DNA of 48,739 bases from Mesorhizobium norvegicum (GTDB taxonomy: Bacteria; Pseudomonadota; Alphaproteobacteria; Rhizobiales; Rhizobiaceae): positions 59,612-108,350 of the forward strand of contig NZ_SMYZ01000043.1 in NCBI RefSeq assembly GCF_004919685.1, written 5' to 3'. The position numbers and the translations under genes were made by a program. The notes under the pieces are model-generated. The model saw only the letters and a program-made list of their open reading frames with translations. It did no database searches and was not told where the DNA came from. The stretch's first letter is position 1; every line of letters starts with the position of its first letter. Positions 25,622 to 35,378 of the stretch are shown here, one piece after another.

Positions 25622-25687
25622 GAAGCGGCTTCCGCTTCCTCTGCCATTTGTTCGGGCAAGACCGCGAGGCGCGGTTTGTGGCCCGAA
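25622..25687 (+). promoter_or_regulatory. Two hairpins in the str operon leader
   Basis: GAAGCGG-CTT-CCGCTTC (25622-25638) is a perfect 7-bp hairpin. The second (25651-25687) is nested: TTCGGGC with GCCCGAA outside and CAA-ACCGCG with CGCGGT-TTG inside, 16 pairs with small bulges and a 3-base loop. They lie in the 240-base leader of rpsL, which holds no gene of its own, although the frame of rpsL is open through it. The rest of the gap from 25262 holds the promoter and the palindromes noted above. Confidence 0.55.
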
Positions 25688-25759
25688 TTTGCGTATGGAA
25701 ATGACGCTTTGAGCGGCCCTGACCGGGCGAGACACGGAATTGAGAGACAAGAGGGTTTA

Positions 25760-26131
25760 ATGCCTACCGTCAACCAGCTGATCCGCAAGCCGCGCATTGC
25801 GCCGGTGAAGCGCAACAAGGTCCCGGCCATGCAGCAGAACCCGCAGAAGCGGGGCGTCTGCACGCGCGTCTATACAACGACGCCGAAGAAGCCGAACTCG
25901 GCGCTGCGCAAGGTGGCCAAGATCCGCCTGACCAATGGTTTTGAAGTGATCGGGTACATCCCCGGCGAAGGCCACAACCTTCAGGAACACTCCGTGGTGA
26001 TGATCCGCGGCGGCCGCGTCAAGGATCTTCCGGGCGTTCGCTACCACATCATCCGCGGCGTGCTCGACACGCAGGGTGTGAAGAACCGCAAGCAGCGCCG
26101 TTCGAAGTACGGCGCCAAGCGTCCGAAGTAA
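25760..26131 (+). CDS. rpsL: 30S ribosomal protein S12
   Basis: A 123-residue S12. The decoding-centre loops are TTTPKKPNSALRK (39-51), with Lys43 and Lys44, and GGRVKDLPGVRYH (84-96), with Lys88. These are the residues changed in streptomycin-resistant strains, and they are wild-type here. The frame is open upstream to 25379, but the S12 family starts at this ATG (MPTVNQLIRK). rpsG follows after 60 bases. Confidence 0.98.
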   Translation: MPTVNQLIRKPRIAPVKRNKVPAMQQNPQKRGVCTRVYTTTPKKPNSALRKVAKIRLTNGFEVIGYIPGEGHNLQEHSVVMIRGGRVKDLPGVRYHIIRGVLDTQGVKNRKQRRSKYGAKRPK

Positions 26132-26191
26132 GATTTTCCGGCCTTGGCGCTCCTCGAGTGCGTCGGGCTATGAGATTGAGAGACAAAAGCC

Positions 26192-26662
26192 ATGTCGCGT
26201 CGTCACAGTGCAGAAAAGCGTGAGATCAATCCGGACCCGAAGTTCGGCGATCTGATCGTCACCAAGTTCATGAACGCCGTCATGTATGACGGCAAGAAGT
26301 CGGTCGCCGAGACCATCGTCTACGGTGCGCTCGACCAGGTTCAGTCGAAGACCAAGCAGGAGCCGGTCACGGTCTTCCATCAGGCGCTCGACAATGTCGC
26401 GCCGCATGTGGAAGTGCGTTCGCGTCGTGTCGGCGGCGCCACCTATCAGGTTCCGGTCGACGTGCGCCCCGAGCGCCGCCAGGCATTGGCCATTCGTTGG
26501 CTGATCGCGGCGGCCCGCAACCGCAACGAGACCACGATGGTCGACCGCCTCTCCGGCGAGCTGATGGACGCGGCCAACAACCGCGGCACCGCTGTCAAGA
26601 AGCGTGAAGACACCCACAAGATGGCTGAAGCCAACCGCGCTTTCGCGCACTACCGCTGGTAA
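26192..26662 (+). CDS. rpsG: 30S ribosomal protein S7
   Basis: A 156-residue S7, complete. It starts MSRRHSAEKR and has EVRSRRVGGATYQVPVDVRP (about 76-95), the RNA-binding beta hairpin near the E site. S7 starts assembly of the head of the 30S subunit and in Escherichia coli represses the str mRNA. fusA follows after 29 bases. Confidence 0.98.
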   Translation: MSRRHSAEKREINPDPKFGDLIVTKFMNAVMYDGKKSVAETIVYGALDQVQSKTKQEPVTVFHQALDNVAPHVEVRSRRVGGATYQVPVDVRPERRQALAIRWLIAAARNRNETTMVDRLSGELMDAANNRGTAVKKREDTHKMAEANRAFAHYRW

Positions 26663-26691
26663 AGCGCGAACGAGACTGAGAGGCAGCTACG

Positions 26692-28782
26692 ATGGCCCGC
26701 GAATACAAAATCGAAGACTACCGCAATTTCGGTATCATGGCGCATATTGACGCCGGCAAGACGACGACCACCGAGCGCGTCCTCTATTATACGGGCAAGT
26801 CGCACAAGATCGGCGAAGTCCACGACGGCGCTGCCACCATGGATTGGATGGAGCAGGAGCAGGAGCGCGGCATCACCATCACGTCCGCCGCGACCACGAC
26901 CTTCTGGAAGGGTCGCAGCGGCAAGATGTACCGCTTCAACATCATCGACACCCCCGGCCACGTCGACTTCACCATCGAAGTCGAGCGTTCGCTGCGCGTT
27001 CTCGACGGCGCCATCGCGCTGCTCGATGCCAATGCCGGTGTCGAGCCGCAGACGGAAACCGTCTGGCGTCAGGCCGACAAGTACCGCGTTCCGCGCATGA
27101 TCTTCTGCAACAAGATGGACAAGATCGGCGCCGACTTCTACCGCTCGGTCGAGATGATCGGTTCGCGCCTCGGTGCGCATGCTGTTGTCATGCAGCTGCC
27201 GATCGGCGCCGAGACCGAGTTCAAGGGTGTTGTCGACCTCGTCGAGATGAACGCGCTGGTCTGGCGCGACGAGACGCTGGGCGCTGCCTGGGACATCGTC
27301 GAGATCCCGGACGACCTCAAGGCTCGTGCCGAAGAATACCGCGAGAAGATGATCGAGGCCGCCGTCGAAATGGACGAGACGGCGCTTGAGAATTACCTCG
27401 AAGGCAAGATGCCGTCGAATGACGAGATCCGCGCGCTGATCCGCAAGGGCACCATCGCGGTGAAGTTCTACCCGATGTTCTGTGGCTCGGCCTTCAAGAA
27501 CAAGGGCGTACAGCCGCTGCTCGACGCCGTCGTCGAATATCTGCCGTCGCCGGCCGATGTTCCCGCCATCAAGGGCGTCGACGCCAAGACCGACGCCGAG
27601 ATCGAGCGTCATGCCGACGACAACGAGCCGCTGTCGATGCTCGCCTTCAAGATCATGAACGACCCGTTCGTCGGTTCGCTGACCTTTGCCCGCATCTATT
27701 CGGGCAAGCTCACCAAGGGCATCTCGGTCGACAACACCGTGAAGGGCAAGAAAGAGCGCATCGGCCGCATGCTGCAGATGCATGCCAACTCGCGTGCCGA
27801 CGTCGAAGAGGCTTTTGCCGGCGACATCGTTGCTCTTGCCGGTCTCAAGGACACGACCACCGGCGACACGCTCAGTGATCCGCTGCATCCGGTCATCCTC
27901 GAGCGCATGGAATTCCCCGATCCGGTCATCCAGATCGCCATCGAGCCGAAGACCAAGAACGACCAGGAAAAGATGGGCCTCGCCCTTCACCGCCTGGCCG
28001 CCGAGGATCCGTCCTTTCGCGTCAAGACCGACGAGGAAAGCGGCCAGACCATCATTTCCGGCATGGGCGAACTTCATCTCGACATCATCGTCGACCGCAT
28101 GCGTCGCGAGTTCAAGGTCGAGGCCAATGTCGGCGCACCGCAGGTGGCTTATCGCGAGACGATCACCCGCAAGCACGAGCAGGATTACACGCACAAGAAG
28201 CAGACCGGCGGTACCGGTCAGTTCGCTCGCGTCAAGATCGTCTTCGAGCCGAACCCGGACAGCAGCGAGTTCGAGTTCGATACCAAGATCGTCGGCGGCG
28301 CCGTGCCGAAGGAATACATCCCGGGTGTCGAAAAGGGCATCAACAGCGTCATGACCTCGGGTCCGTTCGCGGGCTTCCCGATGATCGGCGTCAAGGCGAC
28401 GCTGATCGACGGCGCCTACCACGATGTCGACTCCAGCGTTCTGGCCTTCGAAATCGCCGGCCGCGCCTGCTTCCGTGAAGCAGCACCCAAGCTTGGTGTG
28501 CAGCTGCTCGAGCCGATCATGAAGGTCGAAGTTGTGACGCCGGAAGACTACGTCGGCAGCGTCATCGGCGATCTGAACGGTCGTCGTGGCCAGATCCAGG
28601 GTCAGGAAGCGCGTGGCGTTGCAGTGGTCATCAACGCGATGGTGCCGCTCGCCAACATGTTCAAGTACGTCGACAATTTGCGCTCGATGAGCCAGGGCCG
28701 TGCGGCCTACACGATGCAGTTCGATCACTACGAGCCGGTCCCTACGGCGGTGGCCCAGGAAGTCCAGAAGAAATACGCGTAA
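26692..28782 (+). CDS. fusA: Elongation factor G
   Basis: A 696-residue EF-G that moves tRNAs and mRNA after peptide transfer. The GTPase motifs are AHIDAGKTTTTER (about 18-30), DTPGHVDF (about 86-93) and NKMDKIGADF (about 140-149). Domain IV has the conserved HKKQTGGTGQFARVKI, and the C-terminus is complete. No second fusA is present in the window. The gene lies 98 bases before tuf copy 2 with no terminator between. Confidence 0.98.
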   Translation: MAREYKIEDYRNFGIMAHIDAGKTTTTERVLYYTGKSHKIGEVHDGAATMDWMEQEQERGITITSAATTTFWKGRSGKMYRFNIIDTPGHVDFTIEVERSLRVLDGAIALLDANAGVEPQTETVWRQADKYRVPRMIFCNKMDKIGADFYRSVEMIGSRLGAHAVVMQLPIGAETEFKGVVDLVEMNALVWRDETLGAAWDIVEIPDDLKARAEEYREKMIEAAVEMDETALENYLEGKMPSNDEIRALIRKGTIAVKFYPMFCGSAFKNKGVQPLLDAVVEYLPSPADVPAIKGVDAKTDAEIERHADDNEPLSMLAFKIMNDPFVGSLTFARIYSGKLTKGISVDNTVKGKKERIGRMLQMHANSRADVEEAFAGDIVALAGLKDTTTGDTLSDPLHPVILERMEFPDPVIQIAIEPKTKNDQEKMGLALHRLAAEDPSFRVKTDEESGQTIISGMGELHLDIIVDRMRREFKVEANVGAPQVAYRETITRKHEQDYTHKKQTGGTGQFARVKIVFEPNPDSSEFEFDTKIVGGAVPKEYIPGVEKGINSVMTSGPFAGFPMIGVKATLIDGAYHDVDSSVLAFEIAGRACFREAAPKLGVQLLEPIMKVEVVTPEDYVGSVIGDLNGRRGQIQGQEARGVAVVINAMVPLANMFKYVDNLRSMSQGRAAYTMQFDHYEPVPTAVAQEVQKKYA

Positions 28783-28880
28783 GGGTTCCTTAGCCACCGG
28801 GTCGCGTCTCTTGCGCGGTGCCGGATCTGAAGAGCGAATAACAATTTCCCCCAAGCGGGTAGAATAGACGGAGAACGATT

Positions 28881-30056
<1,176 letters not shown>

Positions 30057-30081
30057 TTTGGACTTAAACCGATCTGTCGCG

Positions 30082-30102
30082 GGCGCGGGAGTTGCCCGCG
30101 CC
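30082..30102 (+). promoter_or_regulatory. Hairpin between tuf copy 2 and rpsJ
   Basis: GGCGCGGG (30082-30089) pairs with CCCGCGCC (30095-30102) around AGTTG. It lies 23 bases before rpsJ, at the junction of the str and S10 gene groups. No T run follows. It may protect or process the mRNA or serve in S10-operon control. Confidence 0.45.
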
Positions 30103-30125
30103 GCGCCAGAACAAGGAAGTGACGC

Positions 30126-30434
30126 ATGAACGGACAGAATATCCGCATCCGCCTGAAGGCGTTTGACCACCGCGTGCTCGACGCCTCGACGAAGGAAATC
30201 GTGTCGACGGCCAAGCGTACCGGTGCCAACGTCCGCGGCCCCATTCCGCTGCCGACGCGGATCGAAAAGTTTACGGTCAACCGGTCGCCTCACGTCGACA
30301 AGAAGAGCCGCGAGCAGTTCGAGATGCGCACGCACAAGCGTCTGCTCGACATCGTCGATCCGACCCCGCAGACGGTCGATGCTTTGATGAAGCTCGATCT
30401 GGCCGCCGGCGTCGACGTCGAGATCAAGCTCTAA
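30126..30434 (+). CDS. rpsJ: 30S ribosomal protein S10 (NusE)
   Basis: A 102-residue S10. Landmarks are IRIRLKAFDHRVLDASTKEI near the start, GANVRGPIPLPTRIEKFTV, and the conserved long loop HVDKKSREQFEMRTHKRLLD. Besides its place in the 30S head it serves as NusE in antitermination with NusB and NusG. It opens the S10 group, which here continues the str operon. Confidence 0.98.
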   Translation: MNGQNIRIRLKAFDHRVLDASTKEIVSTAKRTGANVRGPIPLPTRIEKFTVNRSPHVDKKSREQFEMRTHKRLLDIVDPTPQTVDALMKLDLAAGVDVEIKL

Positions 30435-30495
30435 GGGAATGAGAGCGCGGTAAGGGGCGGTGCCCCTGGCCCGGAACTCTAAAGGAATTGAACCG

Positions 30496-31224
30496 ATGCG
30501 TTCAGGTGTGATTGCAAAGAAGGTGGGAATGACCCGCATCTACAACGATGCCGGGGAACATGTTCCCGTCACCGTTCTCCAGATGGAGAACTGCCAGGTC
30601 GTGGCCCAGCGCACGCAAGAGAAGAATGGCTACACCGCCGTTCAGCTCGGCGTTGGCCTTGCCAAGGTGAAGAACACGTCGAAGGCGATGCGCGGCCATT
30701 TCGCGACCGCTTCCGTCGAGCCGAAGGCGAAGGTCGCCGAGTTCCGCGTCTCCGCCGACAACATGATCGATGTCGGTGCCGAGATCACCGTCGAGCATTT
30801 CGTCGCCGGCCAGAAGGTCGATGTGACGGGCACGACGATCGGCAAGGGTTTTCAGGGCGTCATCAAGCGCCACCACATGGGCGGTGGCCGTGCAACGCAC
30901 GGTAACTCGGTTTCGCACCGTACGCACGGTTCGACCGGCCAGCGCCAGGACCCGGGCAAGGTGTTCAAGGGCAAGCATATGGCTGGCCACATGGGCGACA
31001 CCCGCGTCACCACGCAGAATGTCGAGATCGTATCGACCGACGCCGACCGCGGCCTGATCCTGATCCGCGGTGCGGTTCCCGGATCGAAGGGCGCCTGGAT
31101 CCTGGTCCGCGATGCGGCCAAGGTGGCACTGCCGGCCAATGCGCCGAAGCCTGCCGCGATCCGCGCCGTTGCTGCCGAAAGTGGCGCCAAGAACGAGGCT
31201 CCGGCCACAGAGGGAGCGGAATAA
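30496..31224 (+). CDS. rplC: 50S ribosomal protein L3
   Basis: A 242-residue L3, longer than the 209 of Escherichia coli through an Ala-rich C-terminal tail (after about 205), common in alphaproteobacteria. The start at 30496 (MRSGVIAKKVGMTRIY) has an aaagga site; the 12 codons open before it are not part of the family. The basic loop MGGGRATHGNSVSHRTHGST reaches the peptidyl transferase centre; its Gln in GSTGQRQDPG is the site methylated by PrmB in other bacteria. Its stop overlaps the rplD start (TAATG). Confidence 0.97.
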   Translation: MRSGVIAKKVGMTRIYNDAGEHVPVTVLQMENCQVVAQRTQEKNGYTAVQLGVGLAKVKNTSKAMRGHFATASVEPKAKVAEFRVSADNMIDVGAEITVEHFVAGQKVDVTGTTIGKGFQGVIKRHHMGGGRATHGNSVSHRTHGSTGQRQDPGKVFKGKHMAGHMGDTRVTTQNVEIVSTDADRGLILIRGAVPGSKGAWILVRDAAKVALPANAPKPAAIRAVAAESGAKNEAPATEGAE

Positions 31225-31844
31225 TGGATCTCAAGATCACAACGCTGGGCGGCAAGGACGCCGGCAAGGTGGAACTCTCCGACGAGATTTTCGGCCTTGA
31301 TCCGCGCGAAGACATCCTGCAGCGCGTCGTGCGCTGGCAGCTTGCCAAGAAGCAGCAGGGCACGCACAAGACCAAGGGTCGCGCCGAGATCGCGCGCACC
31401 GGCGCCAAGATGTACAAGCAGAAGGGTACGGGCCGCGCCCGTCACCATTCGGCACGCGCTCCGCAGTTCCGCGGCGGCGGCAAGGCTCACGGCCCGGTCG
31501 TTCGCAGCCACGAGCACGAACTGCCGAAGAAGGTTCGTGCTCTCGGCCTCAAGCATGCTCTCTCGGCCAAGGCCAAGAGCGCGTCGATCATCATCATCGA
31601 CGAGCTGAAGCTGACCGAGGCCAAGACGAAGGCGCTGATCGCGAATTTCGCGACGCTGGGCCTGACCAACGCTTTGCTGATCGGCGGCGCCGAGCTTGAC
31701 AAGAACTTCAAGCTGGCGGCGACGAACATCCCCAACATCGACGTGCTGCCCATCCAGGGCATCAACGTCTACGACATTCTGCGCCGCGGCACGCTGGTCC
31801 TTTCGAAGGCCGCCGTCGAGGCTCTCGAGGAGCGCTTTAAATGA
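31224..31844 (+). CDS. rplD: 50S ribosomal protein L4
   Basis: A 206-residue L4. The long loop that lines the exit tunnel holds KQKGTGRARHHSARAPQFRG (about 68-87). L4 represses the S10 operon in Escherichia coli, but I see no known L4 leader here. The ATG shares its A with the stop of rplC, and the stop overlaps the rplW start (ATGA), so translation is coupled on both sides. Confidence 0.97.
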   Translation: MDLKITTLGGKDAGKVELSDEIFGLDPREDILQRVVRWQLAKKQQGTHKTKGRAEIARTGAKMYKQKGTGRARHHSARAPQFRGGGKAHGPVVRSHEHELPKKVRALGLKHALSAKAKSASIIIIDELKLTEAKTKALIANFATLGLTNALLIGGAELDKNFKLAATNIPNIDVLPIQGINVYDILRRGTLVLSKAAVEALEERFK

Positions 31845-32134
31845 CCGACCTTCGTCACTACGACGTGATCGTCTCGCCGGCGATCACCGAAAAGTCGACC
31901 ATGGCCTCCGAGCAGAACCAGGTCGTCTTCAACGTCGCCAAGAAGGCGTCGAAGCCGGAAATCAAGGCCGCCGTCGAAGCGCTGTTCGGCGTCAAGGTGA
32001 TGGCCGTGAACACGCTTGTCCGCAAGGGCAAGATCAAGCGCTTCCGTGGCACGGTTGGCCGCCAGAGCGACGTCAAGAAGGCGATTGTGACGCTGGCCGA
32101 CGGCCAGTCGATCGACGTCGCGACGGGTCTCTGA
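31841..32134 (+). CDS. rplW: 50S ribosomal protein L23
   Basis: A 97-residue L23 at the mouth of the exit tunnel, where trigger factor and SRP dock. It starts MTDLRHYDVIVSPAITEKST and has VEALFGVKVMAVNTLVRKGK. It overlaps rplD by 4 bases. rplB follows after 22 bases. Confidence 0.97.
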   Translation: MTDLRHYDVIVSPAITEKSTMASEQNQVVFNVAKKASKPEIKAAVEALFGVKVMAVNTLVRKGKIKRFRGTVGRQSDVKKAIVTLADGQSIDVATGL

Positions 32135-32156
32135 GCAAGGCCGCGAGGACAGAACA

Positions 32157-32990
32157 ATGGCACTGAAAAAATTCAACCCGGTAACGCCCAGCACCCGTCA
32201 GCTGGTCATCGTCGACCGCTCGGGCCTTTACAAGGGCAAGCCCGTCAAGGGTCTGACCGAAGGCCTGACCAAGTCGGGCGGCCGCAACAACCACGGCCGC
32301 ATCACCGCCCGCTTCATCGGCGGTGGTCACAAGCGTTCGTACCGCATCATCGACTTCAAGCGCCGCAAGTTCGACGTTGTCGGCACGGTCGAGCGTATTG
32401 AATACGATCCGAACCGCACCGCCTTCATCGCGCTGATCAAGTATGACGATGGCGAGCTGTCCTACATCATCGCTCCGCAGCGTCTGGCTCCCGGCGACAA
32501 GATCGTGTCCGGTGAATCGGTCGACGTGAAGCCGGGCAATGCGATGCCGCTGGCTTCGATGCCGGTCGGCACCATCGTCCACAACATCGAGCTGAAGCCG
32601 GGCAAGGGCGCTCAGGTCGCCCGTTCGGCAGGTGGTTATGGTCAGCTGGTCGGTCGTGACCAGGGCATGGCGATCCTGCGCCTCAACTCGGGCGAGCAGC
32701 GTGTCGTTCACGGCTCCTGCATGGCCACTGTCGGCGCCGTGTCCAATCCGGACCACGGCAACATCAATGACGGCAAGGCCGGTCGCACGGTTTGGCGTGG
32801 CAAGCGCCCGCACAATCGCGGCGTGACCATGAACCCGGTCGACCATCCGCACGGCGGCGGCGAAGGCCGCACCTCGGGTGGCCGCCATCCGGTTTCGCCC
32901 TGGGGCAAGCCAACCAAGGGCAAGAAGACGCGGTCCAACAAGGCGACCGACAAGTTCATCCTGCGCTCGCGCCATCAGCGCAAGAGCTAA
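32157..32990 (+). CDS. rplB: 50S ribosomal protein L2
   Basis: A 277-residue L2 that joins the subunits and supports the peptidyl transferase centre. The conserved HPHGGGEGRTSGGRHP motif begins with His230, which matches His229 of Escherichia coli. The N-terminal part has SGGRNNHGRITARFIGGGHK, the RNA-binding block. rpsS follows after 16 bases. Confidence 0.98.
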   Translation: MALKKFNPVTPSTRQLVIVDRSGLYKGKPVKGLTEGLTKSGGRNNHGRITARFIGGGHKRSYRIIDFKRRKFDVVGTVERIEYDPNRTAFIALIKYDDGELSYIIAPQRLAPGDKIVSGESVDVKPGNAMPLASMPVGTIVHNIELKPGKGAQVARSAGGYGQLVGRDQGMAILRLNSGEQRVVHGSCMATVGAVSNPDHGNINDGKAGRTVWRGKRPHNRGVTMNPVDHPHGGGEGRTSGGRHPVSPWGKPTKGKKTRSNKATDKFILRSRHQRKS

Positions 32991-33006
32991 GAAGAGGTAA
33001 CGCCAA

Positions 33007-33285
33007 GTGACTCGTTCGATTTGGAAAGGCCCCTTCATTGACGGCTACCTTCTCAAGAAGGTGGACAAGGTTCGTGAAGGTGGTCGCAATGAGGTGATCA
33101 AGATGTGGAGCCGTCGCTCCACCATCCTGCCGCAGTTCGTCGGCTTCACCTTCGGTGTCTACAACGGCCAGAAGCATGTTCCCGTCTCGGTGAACGAGGA
33201 CATGGTCGGTCACAAGTTCGGTGAATTCGCTCCGACCCGGACCTATTACGGTCACGGCGCGGATAAGAAGGCGAAGAGGAAATAA
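33007..33285 (+). CDS. rpsS: 30S ribosomal protein S19
   Basis: A 92-residue S19 of the 30S head. It starts with GTG (33007) after an agaggt site, giving V-TRSIWKGPFIDGYLLKKVD. The conserved end is KFGEFAPTRTYYGHGADKK. rplV starts 2 bases after its stop, so the two are translated together. Confidence 0.97.
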   Translation: MTRSIWKGPFIDGYLLKKVDKVREGGRNEVIKMWSRRSTILPQFVGFTFGVYNGQKHVPVSVNEDMVGHKFGEFAPTRTYYGHGADKKAKRK

Positions 33286-33287
33286 TC

Positions 33288-33677
33288 ATGGGCAAGGCCA
33301 AAGCTCCGCGCAGGCTTGCTGATAACGAAGCGCGCGCCGTATTGCGCACGATCCGTATCAGCCCGCAGAAGCTCAACCTGGTTGCCGCGCTGATCCGCGG
33401 CAAGAAGGTCGCGACAGCGCTTTCCGATCTCGAATTCTCGGCCAAGCGGATTTCCGGCACGGTCAAGAAGACGCTGGAATCGGCAATCGCCAACGCGGAA
33501 AACAACCACGACCTGGATGTCGATGCACTGATCGTGGCGGAAGCCTATGTCGGCAAGTCGATCGTCATGAAGCGGTTCCATGCTCGTGGCCGTGGTCGCG
33601 CCAGCCGTATCGAGAAGCCGTTCTCGCACCTCACGATCGTTGTTCGTGAAGTCGAAGAAAAAGGGGAGGCCGCATAA
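33288..33677 (+). CDS. rplV: 50S ribosomal protein L22
   Basis: A 129-residue L22. The N-terminal part is ARAVLRTIRISPQKLNLVAA. The tunnel-lining hairpin is MKRFHARGRGRASRIEKPFS (about 89-108), the place where macrolide-resistance changes occur; it looks normal. Its last base is the first of the rpsC ATG (TAATG overlap). Confidence 0.97.
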   Translation: MGKAKAPRRLADNEARAVLRTIRISPQKLNLVAALIRGKKVATALSDLEFSAKRISGTVKKTLESAIANAENNHDLDVDALIVAEAYVGKSIVMKRFHARGRGRASRIEKPFSHLTIVVREVEEKGEAA

Positions 33678-34402
33678 TGGGCCAGAAAGTCAATCCGATC
33701 GGTCTTCGCCTCGGCATCAACCGCACCTGGGATTCGCGCTGGTTCGCGAACACCGGCGAGTACGGCAAGCTGCTGCATGAGGACATCAAGATCCGCAAGT
33801 ATCTCGAGAAGGAGCTCAAGCAGGCTGCCATCTCGAAGGTCGTGATCGAGCGTCCGCACAAGAAGTGCCGCGTCACCATCCACGCCGCGCGCCCGGGTCT
33901 GATCATCGGCAAGAAGGGCGCCGACATCGAGAAGCTTCGCAAGAAGCTGATGGAGATGACGAAGTCCGAGACGCACCTCAACATCGTTGAAGTGCGCAAG
34001 CCGGAAATCGACGCGACCCTGGTCGCCCAGTCGATTGCCCAGCAGCTCGAGCGTCGTATCGCGTTCCGCCGCGCCATGAAGCGTGCCGTTCAGTCGGCGA
34101 TGCGCCTCGGTGCCGAAGGCATCCGCATCAACTGCGCCGGCCGTCTCGGCGGTGCCGAGATCGCGCGCATGGAATGGTATCGCGAAGGCCGCGTGCCGCT
34201 GCATACGCTGCGTGCGGACGTCGACTACGGCACGGCCGAAGCGCACACCGCTTATGGCATCTGCGGCGTCAAGGTCTGGGTGTTCAAGGGCGAGATCCTT
34301 GAGCATGACCCGATGGCTTCGGAGCGTCGGGCCAGCGAAAGCGATGCAGCGCATGGCGGTGGTGGTGATCGCGAACGCGGTCGTCGTCGCGAAAACGCCT
34401 GA
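33677..34402 (+). CDS. rpsC: 30S ribosomal protein S3
   Basis: A 241-residue S3. The KH domain holds RPGLIIGKKGADIEKLRKKL (about 73-92); the C-terminal S3 domain has GAEIARMEWYREGRVPLHTL and ADVDYGTAEAHTAYGICGVK. A glycine/arginine-rich tail follows (after about 220). S3 lines the mRNA entry tunnel and helps unwind mRNA. It overlaps rplV by one base. Confidence 0.98.
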   Translation: MGQKVNPIGLRLGINRTWDSRWFANTGEYGKLLHEDIKIRKYLEKELKQAAISKVVIERPHKKCRVTIHAARPGLIIGKKGADIEKLRKKLMEMTKSETHLNIVEVRKPEIDATLVAQSIAQQLERRIAFRRAMKRAVQSAMRLGAEGIRINCAGRLGGAEIARMEWYREGRVPLHTLRADVDYGTAEAHTAYGICGVKVWVFKGEILEHDPMASERRASESDAAHGGGGDRERGRRRENA

Positions 34403-34429
34403 GACATTTAGGAATTTGGAGTTAGAACG

Positions 34430-34843
34430 ATGCTGCAGCCAAAGCGCACAAAGTTCCGCAAGCAGTTCAAGGGCCGTATCCATGGTACCGCAAAGGGCGG
34501 CACCAACCTGGATTTCGGTGGTTTCGGGCTGAAGGCGCTTGAGCCGAACCGCGTCACCGCACGTGAGATCGAGGCGGCCCGCCGCGCGATCACGCGTGAA
34601 ATGAAGCGCGCTGGTCGCGTCTGGATCCGTATTTTCCCGGACGTGCCGGTCACTTCGAAGCCGACCGAAGTCCGCATGGGTAAGGGCAAGGGCGCGGTCG
34701 ATTATTGGGCGGCGCGCGTCAAGCCGGGCCGCATCATGTTCGAGATCGACGGCGTCAATGAAGAAACCGCCCGTGAGGCACTGCGTCTCGGCGCGGCCAA
34801 GCTCTCGGTCAAGACGCGCTTCGTGCAGCGCATCGCAGAATAA
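34430..34843 (+). CDS. rplP: 50S ribosomal protein L16
   Basis: A 137-residue L16. It starts MLQPKRTKFRKQFKGRIHGT and has GRVWIRIFPDVPVTSKPTEV and VRMGKGKGAVDYWAARVKPG. The loop with Arg in GKGKG approaches the A site. It follows rpsC by 27 bases, and rpmC follows after 12. Confidence 0.98.
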   Translation: MLQPKRTKFRKQFKGRIHGTAKGGTNLDFGGFGLKALEPNRVTAREIEAARRAITREMKRAGRVWIRIFPDVPVTSKPTEVRMGKGKGAVDYWAARVKPGRIMFEIDGVNEETAREALRLGAAKLSVKTRFVQRIAE

Positions 34844-34855
34844 GGACGGGCTGAT

Positions 34856-35056
34856 ATGAAAGCCGAAGACATCCGGACCAAGACCCAGGACCAGCTGACC
34901 GACGACCTGGCCAGCCTGAAGAAGGAGCAGTTCAACCTGCGCTTCCAGAAGGCCACCGGCCAGCTCGAGAAGACCGCGCGCGTGAGACAGGTCCGTAAGG
35001 ACATTGCGCGTATCAAGACCATCGCTGCGGAAAAGTCCGCGGCTAAGAAGGCTTAA
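34856..35056 (+). CDS. rpmC: 50S ribosomal protein L29
   Basis: A 66-residue helical hairpin protein near the exit tunnel. It starts MKAEDIRTKTQDQLTDDLAS and has KKEQFNLRFQKATGQLEKTA, then RVRQVRKDIARIKT, the family pattern. The tail is Lys/Ala-rich. rpsQ follows after 11 bases. Confidence 0.96.
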   Translation: MKAEDIRTKTQDQLTDDLASLKKEQFNLRFQKATGQLEKTARVRQVRKDIARIKTIAAEKSAAKKA

Positions 35057-35067
35057 GGACGAAAACC

Positions 35068-35307
35068 ATGCCAAAGCGCATTCTGCAGGGCACCGTCGTC
35101 AGCGACAAGAACGAGAAGACGGTTGTCGTCAAGGTCGAACGGCGCTTCACGCATCCCGTGATGAAGAAGACCGTGCGCATGACCAAGAAGTACAAGGCGC
35201 ACGACGAGAACAACGCCCACAAGGTAGGCGATCAGGTGTTCATCCAGGAATCGAAGCCGATTTCCAAGGATAAGCGCTGGATCGTCGTGTCTTCGGACCA
35301 GGCGTAA
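35068..35307 (+). CDS. rpsQ: 30S ribosomal protein S17
   Basis: A 79-residue OB-fold protein that binds 16S rRNA early in assembly. Landmarks are LQGTVVSDKNEKTVVVKVER at the start, RRFTHPVMKKTVRMTKKYKA and GDQVFIQESKPISKDKRW. rplN follows after 71 bases, the first longer gap of this block. Confidence 0.97.
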   Translation: MPKRILQGTVVSDKNEKTVVVKVERRFTHPVMKKTVRMTKKYKAHDENNAHKVGDQVFIQESKPISKDKRWIVVSSDQA

Positions 35308-35378
35308 ACAACGAATTTTGGACAGACCGGGGAGGGGCTTTGAGCCCATCCCGTTAGAAGAGAAGAAGGCGGCCAGTC

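Noticed and set aside
25379..25759. Upstream extension of rpsL by 127 codons
   Set aside because: The frame is open, but S12 has a fixed start and this stretch contains the promoter and hairpins.
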